From Paracoccaceae bacterium (GTDB lineage Bacteria; Pseudomonadota; Alphaproteobacteria; Rhodobacterales; Rhodobacteraceae), in assembly GCA_019429405.1 (NCBI GenBank), contig JAHYIZ010000004.1:56379-120378 (forward strand): 64,000 nucleotides of DNA, given 5' to 3'. The notes beneath the pieces were generated by a model. The model was not told the DNA's origin. It made no database searches and saw only the letters and a program-made list of their open reading frames with translations. The position numbers and the translations under genes were made by a program. This document shows positions 1 to 7,455 of the stretch, one piece after another (the first letter of the stretch is position 1; every line of letters starts with the position of its first letter).

Positions 1-1782
1 GATGCACTGTCGGCCTTTTTCCTGCTGGTGGTCGGTTTTGGCGGCGCGGCAGCCAGCGTCTATGCCGTGGGCTATGGGCGCCATGAATCCGAGCCGCAGC
101 GGGTGTTGCCTTTCTACCCGGCCTTTCTGGGCGCGATGGCGCTGGTAGTGATGGCGAATGACGCCTTTTCCTTCCTGCTTTCGTGGGAAGTGATGTCGCT
201 TTTGTCCTGGGCGCTGGTGATGGCGCATCACCGTGCGGCGGGCACGCAACACGCGGGCTATGTCTACCTTGTAATGGCGGGTTTCGGCACGATGGCGCTG
301 CTGCTGGCCTTTGGTCTTCTGGCTGGAAGTGCTGGGGATTATGCCTTTGAGGCGATGCGCGCTGCCGCCCGCTCGCCCGCGATGGCGGCGGTGATACTGG
401 CGCTGATGCTGGTCGGGGCGGGGTCAAAGGCGGGGCTGGTGCCGCTGCATGTCTGGCTGCCGCTGGCGCACCCCGCCGCCCCCAGCCACGTTTCGGCATT
501 GATGAGCGGGGTCATGACCAAGGTCGCGCTCTACGGCCTGATCCGCGTGGTGTTCGACCTTGTCGGGCCGCTGGAGTGGTGGGCAAGCCCGGCGGTGATC
601 GTGCTGGGCGCGGGCACGGCGGTGCTGGGCATCCTCAACGCGCTCGTGGCCAGCGACATCAAGAAGATCCTCGCCTATTCGACCATCGAGAACATCGGGG
701 TTATAGTTGCGGCCCTTGGCCTTGCGCTAGCCTTTCGTGCCAATGGCATGGCCGCCACATCAGCGCTGGCATTTTCCGCCGCGCTGTTCCACATCGTCAA
801 CCATGCCGCATTCAAAAGCCTGTTGTTCATGGGTGCGGGCAATGTGCTGGTGGCCACCGGCCAACGCGAGCTGGATGTGCTGGGTGGGCTGATCCACCGG
901 ATGCCGGTCACAGCGTTTCTGGTGCTGGTGGGGGCTCTGGCGATTTCGGCACTGCCGCCGCTGAACGGGTTTGCCTCGGAATGGCTGCTGTTTCAGTCAG
1001 TGCTGAAAAGCCCGGAACTGCCGCAGGCGGGCCTGCAGATCATCGTGCCCGCTGCGGGCGCCATGCTGGCGCTGGCGGCGGCGCTGGCGGCGGCGGCCTT
1101 TGTGCGGCTTTACGGGGTGGGCTTTTTGGGCCGCCCGCGCAGCGACGTCGCGGCGAAAGCGATCGAGGTTGACCGCTTTGCGCTGGCCGCGATGGGCGCG
1201 CTGGCGCTGGTCTGCGTGCTTGCGGGGATCTTTCCCGGCGTGATGCTCGACCTGATGGCACCCGCCGCTGAGGCGATGGTGAACGGGCGGCTGCCGGTGC
1301 AGGCCGATGAAGCCTGGCAAACGCTGGTGCCGATTGCCGAGACGCGCAGCACCTACAGCGGGCTGCTGGTGTTCCTGTTCATCGTGTTTTCGGCCACCTC
1401 GTCGGCGTGGCTGGTGCACCGCCTCGCCTCGCGCCGCCTGCGTCGGGGCCCGGCGTGGGACTGCGGCTTTCCTTCGAATATCGCCAACACGCAATACGGC
1501 GCGGGCAGTTTTGTGCAGCCTCTGCGCCGGGTGCTGGGCACCATTCTGCTTGGCGCGCGCGAAGAGGTGGCCATGCCGCCGCCGGGCGACAATCGCCCGG
1601 CACGGCTGCTCGTGACTCTGCGTGACGTGATCTGGGATGGCGGCTATCTGCGGCTTGCGGCGCTTATCAACAGCGCTGCCACACAGATGAACCGGCTGCA
1701 GTTCCTGACAATCCGCCGCTACCTGAGCCTTGTCGTTGGGTCGCTCGTATCCTTGCTTCTGGTGCTGACGATATGGAATTGA
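1..1782 (+). CDS. hyfB: Hydrogenase-4 subunit B-like / NuoL-like antiporter subunit (5' partial)
   Basis: Polytopic membrane protein of the Mrp/NuoL antiporter family, expected to be a proton-translocating subunit of a hydrogenase-4-like complex in the inner membrane. The reading frame is open from base 1, so the N-terminus lies outside the window; about 593 residues remain, against roughly 670 for HyfB. The central part has the family pattern of hydrophobic helices with buried charges, including a PLHVWLPLAHPAAPSHVSA segment and a KKILAYSTIENIG segment, both typical of the antiporter core. The last ~130 residues hold a long soluble stretch with a cysteine (PAWDCGFPS) and a final helix, as in HyfB. 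It overlaps hyfC by 10 bases, so the two are translated from one operon. Family assignment is firm; function as a proton pump is from family knowledge. Confidence 0.9.
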   Translation, partial: DALSAFFLLVVGFGGAAASVYAVGYGRHESEPQRVLPFYPAFLGAMALVVMANDAFSFLLSWEVMSLLSWALVMAHHRAAGTQHAGYVYLVMAGFGTMALLLAFGLLAGSAGDYAFEAMRAAARSPAMAAVILALMLVGAGSKAGLVPLHVWLPLAHPAAPSHVSALMSGVMTKVALYGLIRVVFDLVGPLEWWASPAVIVLGAGTAVLGILNALVASDIKKILAYSTIENIGVIVAALGLALAFRANGMAATSALAFSAALFHIVNHAAFKSLLFMGAGNVLVATGQRELDVLGGLIHRMPVTAFLVLVGALAISALPPLNGFASEWLLFQSVLKSPELPQAGLQIIVPAAGAMLALAAALAAAAFVRLYGVGFLGRPRSDVAAKAIEVDRFALAAMGALALVCVLAGIFPGVMLDLMAPAAEAMVNGRLPVQADEAWQTLVPIAETRSTYSGLLVFLFIVFSATSSAWLVHRLASRRLRRGPAWDCGFPSNIANTQYGAGSFVQPLRRVLGTILLGAREEVAMPPPGDNRPARLLVTLRDVIWDGGYLRLAALINSAATQMNRLQFLTIRRYLSLVVGSLVSLLLVLTIWN

Positions 1783-2729
1783 TCTTCGGTCTTCTCGTTC
1801 AGGGCGCCCAGATGGCGCTGGTGGTGGCGCTCGCGCCGGCGCTGGTGGGGCTGGTGCGCAAGGTCAGGGCGCGGATGCTGCGGCGGCGGGGGGCCTCAAT
1901 CTTGCAGCCATACCGCGATATTCTGCGGCTGATGCGCAAAGAGGTAGTGCTGGCCGAAAACGCCTCGTGGCTGTTTCGCGTGGTGCCCTACATGGTGTTT
2001 GCCGCCACCTGGGTGGCGGCGGCGCTGGTGCCGACCTTTGCCACCGGGCTGCAATTCAACTGGACCGCAGACCTCATCGCCATTGTCGCCTTGCTGGGGT
2101 CGGCACGGTTCTTTCTGGCGCTGGCCGGCATGGATGTGGGCACTTCTTTTGGCGGCATCGGTGCCAGCCGCGAAATGATGATTGCTGCGATGGCCGAGCC
2201 TGCCTTGCTGCTGGCTGCCTTCTCGGTGTCTTTGGTGGCGGGGTCCACGCAGCTTTCGACCGTTGCCGCCTTCATGGCGACCGAAGATGTGGGCCTGCGG
2301 GTCTCGCTTGGGCTTGCACTGGTGGCGCTGGTGATCGTGGCGCTTGCCGAAAACGCGCGCATCCCGGTTGATAACCCCACCACCCACCTTGAACTGACAA
2401 TGGTGCACGAGGCGATGGTGCTGGAGTATTCGGGCCGCCACCTTGCGATGATCGAGATCGCGGCGGCGCTGAAGCTCTTGCTCTACATCTCGCTGATTGG
2501 CTGCATCTTCGTGCCCTGGGGCATCGCCAGCGGCGGTTCGGGTGTTGCGGCCTACCCACTGTCGCTTGCCTTCTACCTTGGCAAGCTGGCGGTCGGTGGC
2601 GTGCTGCTGGGCGTTTTCGAGGTGTCGATTGCCAAGATGCGGGTGTTCCGGGTGCCCGATTTCCTCGGTGCCGCGTTGATGCTCGGGCTGCTTGGCATGC
2701 TGCTGTTGTTCGTATCGCGGAGTCTTTGA
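1773..2729 (+). CDS. hyfC: Hydrogenase-4 subunit C-like / NuoH-like membrane subunit
   Basis: 318-residue polytopic membrane protein of the HyfC/HycD/NuoH family. This subunit connects the soluble Fe-S arm to the membrane arm in group 4 hydrogenases and complex I. Recognisable features are the early ARMLRRRGASILQPYRDILRL segment, which corresponds to the loop near the quinone or redox module, the GMDVGTSFGGIGASREMM segment, and the acidic ENARIPVDNPTTHLELTMVHEAM stretch that is highly conserved in the family. Length is normal. It starts inside the end of hyfB and its TGA overlaps the hyfE ATG, so it is part of the same transcript. The assignment is strong; whether it contacts a quinone or another partner is unknown. 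Confidence 0.92.
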   Translation: MELIFGLLVQGAQMALVVALAPALVGLVRKVRARMLRRRGASILQPYRDILRLMRKEVVLAENASWLFRVVPYMVFAATWVAAALVPTFATGLQFNWTADLIAIVALLGSARFFLALAGMDVGTSFGGIGASREMMIAAMAEPALLLAAFSVSLVAGSTQLSTVAAFMATEDVGLRVSLGLALVALVIVALAENARIPVDNPTTHLELTMVHEAMVLEYSGRHLAMIEIAAALKLLLYISLIGCIFVPWGIASGGSGVAAYPLSLAFYLGKLAVGGVLLGVFEVSIAKMRVFRVPDFLGAALMLGLLGMLLLFVSRSL

Positions 2730-3391
2730 TGGATCGCATCGCCTTTGACATCGCGCATTTGCTGGCGGGCGGGCTGGTGCTTGTCAGCTTCATGATGATC
2801 TATCAGGATCGGCTCTACGCGCTGCTCAACGTATTCGCGCTGCACGCGGTCCTGCTGTCGCTTTCGGTCTCGTGGCAAGCCTATACGCAGCATGCGCCGC
2901 ACCTTTATGTCACCGCCGCGATTGCGCTGATCTTCAAGGCAATTGTCATTCCGGGTGTGCTGCACCGGATCATCCGCCAAATGGGCATTCACCGTGAGGT
3001 CGAAAAGGTGGTGGGGGTGGGCGTTACCATGCTGGCAGGCATGGGGCTTGTGGCGATGTCGATCGTGCTGATGCTGGGTCTGACCGAGGCCGCCGATGCC
3101 TTTGCGCGGGAAGACCTCGCGTTTGCGCTGTCGGTGGTGCTGCTTGGCCTCTTGATGATGGTCACACGCCGTAACGCGGTCAGTCAGGTGGTGGGGTTCA
3201 TGTCGCTGGAAAATGGCCTGATCCTCGCTGCAACCGGCGCCAAGGGCATGCCGCTGGTGGTGGAAATCAGCGTTGCGTTCTCGGTTCTGATCGCCTTCAT
3301 CGTCATCGGAGTGTTCCTGTTCCGCATCCGTGAGCGGTTCGACACCGTCGACGACGTAGCGCTGGAAGACTATCGCGGAGAAGTGGAATGA
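2729..3391 (+). CDS. hyfE: Hydrogenase-4 subunit E-like / NuoK-related membrane subunit
   Basis: 220-residue membrane protein of the HyfE family. Its C-terminal half resembles NuoK/MnhC-type small antiporter subunits (MSLENGLILAATG followed by EISVAFSVLIAFIVIGVFLF). I chose ATG 2729 rather than the TTG three bases earlier, because ATG gives a one-base overlap with the hyfC stop, the pattern seen along this operon. The C-terminus is an acidic tail (DTVDDVALEDYRGEVE). The gene overlaps hyfF by four bases. No hyfD-like antiporter gene lies between hyfC and hyfE, unlike in the E. coli hyf operon. Confidence 0.87.
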   Translation: MDRIAFDIAHLLAGGLVLVSFMMIYQDRLYALLNVFALHAVLLSLSVSWQAYTQHAPHLYVTAAIALIFKAIVIPGVLHRIIRQMGIHREVEKVVGVGVTMLAGMGLVAMSIVLMLGLTEAADAFAREDLAFALSVVLLGLLMMVTRRNAVSQVVGFMSLENGLILAATGAKGMPLVVEISVAFSVLIAFIVIGVFLFRIRERFDTVDDVALEDYRGEVE

Positions 3392-4839
3392 TCGGGCTTT
3401 TCGCCAACCCCGCCCATGTCATTCTGGTGATACCAGCGGTTTTTGCGGTGCTGCTGGCGGTGCTGCCGGGGTATCGTTTGACCGCGCGACTGAACGTGCT
3501 GGCAAGCCTGCTGACGTTGATCGCGGCACTTTCGCTGTTTGTGGTGCCACGCGCGGCCCCCGGCGCTTTCCTACTGGTCGATGACCTCAACATCGTCTTC
3601 GTGGTGCTCAACACCTTTGTCGGCTTCACCGCCGCCGCCTTTTCGGCCAGTTACATCAGCCACGAGATCGAGACCGGCAAACTGACGCCTGCCTATGTGC
3701 GGTTCTACCACGGTATGTACCAGCTGATGATGTTCGGCATGAACCTTGCGCTTTTGTCCAACAACATCGGGTTGATGTGGGTGGCGATCGAGGTGGCGAC
3801 ACTGACCACCGTGCTGATGGTCGGCATCTACCGCACCCATGCGGCGCTCGAGGCGGCGTGGAAATACTTCATTCTTGGTTCGGTCGGCATCGCGCTGGCG
3901 CTGTTCGGTACCATTCTCGTCTATCTGGCCGCACAGCCGGTGCTGGGCGAGGGCGAGGCGGCGATGATCTGGTCCAACCTGATCGTGCGCGCGGCCGAGT
4001 TTGACCCCAAGATCCTGAACCTTGCCTTTGTGTTCCTGCTGCTGGGCTATGGCACCAAGGTCGGTCTTGCGCCGCTGCATGCCTGGCTGCCCGATGCCCA
4101 CGCCGAGGGGCCGACGCCGATTTCGGCAGTGCTCTCGGGCCTGCTGCTCAACGTCGCGCTTTACGCGGTGCTGCGCTTCAAGATGCTGATTGCAACCCAC
4201 CCCGAGGCATTGGCACCGGGGCCGCTGATGGTCGCGATGGGCCTTTTGTCGGTGATCTTCGCCGCCTTCATGCTTTATCGGCGGCGCGACATCAAACGGC
4301 TGTTCGCCTATTCGTCAATCGAGCATATGGGCATCATCGTGTTCGCCTTTGGCATGGGCGGGCCGCTGGCAAACTTCGCCGGGCTTTTGCACATGGTCAT
4401 GCACAGCCTCACCAAGTCGGCCATCTTCTATTCGGTCGGCCATGTCGCGCAGATCAAGGGCACGCAGAAGATCGAGGGCATCCGCGGGTTGACACAAAGC
4501 CACCCGGTGCTGGGCTGGGGCCTTGCGCTTGGCGTGCTGGCGATTGCGGGCATGCCGCCCTTCGGGGTGTTCATGAGCGAATTCCTGATCGTGACCTCGA
4601 CCTTTGCGCGCGAACCGCTGCTGGCGCTGCTGCTGGTATTTGGTCTGCTGGTTGCGTTTGGCGCGCTTCTGATGCGCCTTGCGGGCTTCATCTTTGGCGA
4701 GCCGACCGGCAAGGTCGGCCCCGCCGAGGCATCGTTTGTGCCACTTTACGCGCATCTGGCGCTGGTGCTGGCGGCGGGCATCTATCTGCCCGGCCCGGTG
4801 GTGGCGTGGTTCCAATCCGTTGCGGCGTTGTTGGGCTAG
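3388..4839 (+). CDS. hyfF: Hydrogenase-4 subunit F-like / NuoN-M-like antiporter subunit
   Basis: 483-residue antiporter-like membrane subunit, the second of its type in the operon and a candidate proton channel. Diagnostic stretches are WVAIEVATLTTVLMVG with a conserved Glu in the membrane, YGTKVGLAPLHAWLPDAHAEGPTPISAVLSG (the NuoM/NuoN core with Lys and His residues), and RRRDIKRLFAYSSIEHMG. The length matches HyfF (~480-530). The ATG overlaps the hyfE stop (ATGA). It is followed after nine bases by the large catalytic-type subunit. Family is secure; energy coupling is inferred from the family. Confidence 0.92.
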   Translation: MIGLFANPAHVILVIPAVFAVLLAVLPGYRLTARLNVLASLLTLIAALSLFVVPRAAPGAFLLVDDLNIVFVVLNTFVGFTAAAFSASYISHEIETGKLTPAYVRFYHGMYQLMMFGMNLALLSNNIGLMWVAIEVATLTTVLMVGIYRTHAALEAAWKYFILGSVGIALALFGTILVYLAAQPVLGEGEAAMIWSNLIVRAAEFDPKILNLAFVFLLLGYGTKVGLAPLHAWLPDAHAEGPTPISAVLSGLLLNVALYAVLRFKMLIATHPEALAPGPLMVAMGLLSVIFAAFMLYRRRDIKRLFAYSSIEHMGIIVFAFGMGGPLANFAGLLHMVMHSLTKSAIFYSVGHVAQIKGTQKIEGIRGLTQSHPVLGWGLALGVLAIAGMPPFGVFMSEFLIVTSTFAREPLLALLLVFGLLVAFGALLMRLAGFIFGEPTGKVGPAEASFVPLYAHLALVLAAGIYLPGPVVAWFQSVAALLG

Positions 4840-4848
4840 GGGGCAGGC

Positions 4849-6351
4849 ATGGAACATCGCACACCAGCAGCACCACAGCCCTTCCGCAGCCAACCGATGC
4901 TGCGCCAGACCGTGTCCGCCACCGAATGGGAACTGGCGGCGGTCGAGGCGGCGCGCGGGCGGTTTGAACTGCTCGGCCTCTGGGCAACCGACGATGCCGC
5001 GCACATGGCGCTGCGGCAGGCAGACACCGGCCTGATTGACATTCTCAGCTACCCGCTCGCCGAACGGCACTTTCCTTCGGTCGCAGCACAGCACCCCGCC
5101 GCGCAGCGGCTGGAGCGGGCCATGGTCGACCTGCACGGCCATATCGCTGATGGCTTGCCTGACACCCGCGCATGGCTTGACCATGGCCGATGGGGCATGA
5201 CCGCACCACTGGGTGCCGCCGCGCCGGGGCCAGACTTGCCTCCCTATGCCTTTTTGCCCGTTGAAGGCGAAAGCCTGCATCAGGTCGCGGTCGGCCCGGT
5301 GCATGCGGGCATCATCGAGCCGGGGCATTTCCGGTTTACCGCGCAGGGCGAAACCGTGGTTCGGCTGGAAGAACGTCTGGGCTACACGCACAAGGGCGTC
5401 GATGCGCTGATGCGCGGCGCGAGCGTGGCACGCGGCGCAGAGCTGGCGGGCCGGGTTTCGGGTGACAGCACCGTGGCCTACGCATGGGCCTATGCGCAGG
5501 CGGTCGAGTCGGCACTTGGCACCGAAGTGCCTGCGCGCGCGCTTTGTCTGCGCGCCATCATGGCCGAGCTGGAGCGGTTGGCGAACCATTTGGGCGACAT
5601 TGGTGGAATCTGCAACGACGCTGCCTTTGCGATGATGCCGGCGCAAACCGGCGTGCTGCGCGAAGAGGTGCTGCGCTGCGCCGCCGCAGCCTTCGGCCAC
5701 CGCTTCATGCGCGACCGGATTGTGCCGGGCGGCGTGACGCAGGATATCGACGCGCGCGGCATCGGCCTGATTGCGGCGTTGAACAGGCGCCTGCGCGACC
5801 GCTTCCCGCAGCTTGTCGTGCTTTACGACAACACCCCCTCGCTTCTCGCCCGTACCGTGTCAACGGGGTATCTTGCCCCCGATCTGGCGCGCCGGTTTGC
5901 TGCCGGGGGGCATGTGGGCCGCGCTTCGGGCCGCGACTTTGACACCCGGCGGGACTGCGCCTACGCGCCCTATGACGATCTGACTTTCACGGTTCCGCAG
6001 CGCAGCGACGGCGATGTGAACGCCCGCATCTGGATTCGCATTCGCGAAGTGGAACAAAGCCTTGCGCTGATCGAGCAATGCCTTGCTCGGCTGCCCGAGG
6101 GCCCGGTCCTTGCGGCGCCCACGCCTGCAGGCGAGGCGCGCGAAGGGCTGGGGCTGGTTGAAAGTTTCCGCGGCGATGTGCTTGTCTGGCTGGCGCTGTC
6201 TGCAGACGGCACGATTGCGAGGTGCCACCTGCGCGACCCCTCGTGGTTTCAATGGCCGCTGCTTGAGGCGGTGATCGAAGGCAACATCATCGCCGATTTT
6301 CCGCTCTGCAACAAATCCTTCAACTGCTCATACTCGGGGCACGACCTTTAA
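4849..6351 (+). CDS. hyfG: HyfG-like large subunit (fused NuoC/NuoD type) lacking NiFe ligands
   Basis: 500-residue homolog of the group 4 hydrogenase large subunit, with a NuoC-like N-terminal part (about residues 20-130) fused to a NuoD-like part (about 145-500). The NuoD-type motif HAGIIEPGHFRF (152-163) and ELERLANHLGDIGG (240-253) are present. In true NiFe hydrogenases the first metal site reads RxCGxC; here residues 202-207 read RVSGDS, with no cysteine. The C-terminal site, normally DPCxxC, reads CNKSFNCSYSG (487-497) without the CxxC spacing. The NiFe centre therefore cannot be built in the usual way. By family knowledge this places the protein among energy-converting hydrogenase-related (Ehr) complexes. 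Its redox partner is not evident from the window. Confidence 0.9.
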   Translation: MEHRTPAAPQPFRSQPMLRQTVSATEWELAAVEAARGRFELLGLWATDDAAHMALRQADTGLIDILSYPLAERHFPSVAAQHPAAQRLERAMVDLHGHIADGLPDTRAWLDHGRWGMTAPLGAAAPGPDLPPYAFLPVEGESLHQVAVGPVHAGIIEPGHFRFTAQGETVVRLEERLGYTHKGVDALMRGASVARGAELAGRVSGDSTVAYAWAYAQAVESALGTEVPARALCLRAIMAELERLANHLGDIGGICNDAAFAMMPAQTGVLREEVLRCAAAAFGHRFMRDRIVPGGVTQDIDARGIGLIAALNRRLRDRFPQLVVLYDNTPSLLARTVSTGYLAPDLARRFAAGGHVGRASGRDFDTRRDCAYAPYDDLTFTVPQRSDGDVNARIWIRIREVEQSLALIEQCLARLPEGPVLAAPTPAGEAREGLGLVESFRGDVLVWLALSADGTIARCHLRDPSWFQWPLLEAVIEGNIIADFPLCNKSFNCSYSGHDL

Positions 6352-6360
6352 GGGGGGGTA

Positions 6361-6879
6361 ATGCGCAAGTTTCTACTCGAAGGGGTGCTGCGGAAGCCGT
6401 TGACCGAGGCGGCACCGACCGACCCCGAAATTGCGGCTCTGGCGTTGGCCACGGGCCAGGCGGCGCGCCGCAGGCTTGGCCGGTCGCTTTCGATCCGGCA
6501 GGTGGATGCCGGGTCGTGCAACGGCTGCGAGCTGGAAATTCAGGCGCTTGGCAATGCGTTTTACGACATGGAGCGGTTCGGCCTGCATTTTGTCGCCTCG
6601 CCGCGCCATGCCGATGTGCTGCTGGTCACCGGCCCGGTCACCAAGAACATGGCCGAGGCGCTGCGCCGCACCTATGCCGCAACGCCCGACCCGAAATGGG
6701 TCATCGCGGTTGGCGATTGCGGCCGCGACGGGGGCTGCTTTGCGGGGTCTTACGCGGTCGAGGGCGGGGTTTCGGCGGTGGTGCCGGTTGACCTTGTCAT
6801 CCCCGGCTGCCCGCCCGAACCGAAGGCGTTGCTGACCGGGCTGCTTGCCCTGCTCGACGAAGTCGGGGGCAAGGCCTAG
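6361..6879 (+). CDS. hyfI: HyfI-like small subunit / NuoB-like [4Fe-4S] protein
   Basis: 172-residue homolog of HyfI/HycG/NuoB, the small subunit that carries the proximal [4Fe-4S] cluster. All four expected cysteine positions are visible: the pair in SCNGCELE (about 54-57), the one in GDCGRDGGCF and the one in PGCPPEPKALL. The Fe-S site is therefore intact even though the partner large subunit lacks its NiFe ligands. An AGGGGGG-type ribosome binding site stands just before the ATG. It is the last gene of the operon; its stop overlaps the stop of the convergent Lrp-type regulator. No HyfH-like 2x[4Fe-4S] ferredoxin or maturation gene follows. Confidence 0.92.
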   Translation: MRKFLLEGVLRKPLTEAAPTDPEIAALALATGQAARRRLGRSLSIRQVDAGSCNGCELEIQALGNAFYDMERFGLHFVASPRHADVLLVTGPVTKNMAEALRRTYAATPDPKWVIAVGDCGRDGGCFAGSYAVEGGVSAVVPVDLVIPGCPPEPKALLTGLLALLDEVGGKA

Positions 6880-7337
6880 CGGCCAAGCGGCGCGATCAGG
6901 GGGCGGCCTTCCAGCATGGTTTCCATCGAAAAGAACCCTGTCACCTTTTCCAGATCGAGAGTGCCAATCAGCGCCTGATAGACGCGGTCGTAACCTGCCA
7001 TGCCGTTGGTCACGATCTTGAGCAGATAGTCCCAGTCGCCGCCGATCCGGTGCAACTCGACAATTTCGGGGATTGCCTCGACCCGCTGGCGGAAGATCCG
7101 CGCCCAGTCGGCGTTGTGGTGGCGGGTGCGCACCATCATGAAAACCGTCAGGTCGAGCCCCAGCGCTTTCGCGTCGATCCGCGCGGTTGTGCCCTGCAGC
7201 ACGCCCAGGTCGGTCAGCCGCTGCACCCGCCGCCAACAGGCGTTCTGCGACAGCCCTACCCGCTCGGCCAGCGCGCGCTGCGACAAAGACCCGTCGCGCT
7301 GCAACGCGGCAATGATCGCTTGGTCAATTCTATCCAT
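6876..7337 (-). CDS. Lrp/AsnC family transcriptional regulator
   Basis: 153-residue regulator with an N-terminal helix-turn-helix (IDQAIIAALQRDGSLSQRALAERVGLSQNACWRRVQRL, about residues 4-40, written here as the usual Lrp layout) and a C-terminal RAM/AsnC effector domain (about 65-145, including GGDWDYLLKIV). Length is typical for the family. It is transcribed away from the PLP-enzyme gene at 7456 across a 118-bp gap. Divergent Lrp regulators often control the neighbouring amino-acid gene, so that enzyme is the likely target; the effector is unknown. The gene converges on hyfI with a 4-base overlap of the ends. Confidence 0.93.
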   Translation of the reverse strand: MDRIDQAIIAALQRDGSLSQRALAERVGLSQNACWRRVQRLTDLGVLQGTTARIDAKALGLDLTVFMMVRTRHHNADWARIFRQRVEAIPEIVELHRIGGDWDYLLKIVTNGMAGYDRVYQALIGTLDLEKVTGFFSMETMLEGRPLIAPLGR

Positions 7338-7455
7338 TTATGGCCTCTGCGCTGCGCGTATGATAGAAAATTAGGCTGTATAGTAGCTCATATGTGCGCA
7401 TTTTCGCAGACAGTATAGGTCAAACTCCGCGCATACCAACAGCCGAAAGCCCAGC
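7338..7455. promoter_or_regulatory. Divergent promoter region between Lrp-type regulator and PLP enzyme
   Basis: 118-bp intergenic stretch with an AT-rich centre (about 7359-7420), clearly lower in GC than the flanking genes. It contains GATAGAAAATTAGGCTGTATAG and TAGCTCATATGTGCGC-type stretches that could hold promoters and Lrp sites for both genes. No exact consensus was matched; the assignment rests on the divergent layout. Confidence 0.5.

Noticed and set aside
4315..5700. 461-residue minus-strand frame opposite hyfF/hyfG
   Set aside because: It spans two overlapping genuine genes and has no motif; compositional artefact.
1..6879. Calling the left operon a functional NiFe hydrogenase 4
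   Set aside because: The large subunit lacks the NiFe ligand cysteines, and no maturation genes are present, so H2 chemistry is not supported.
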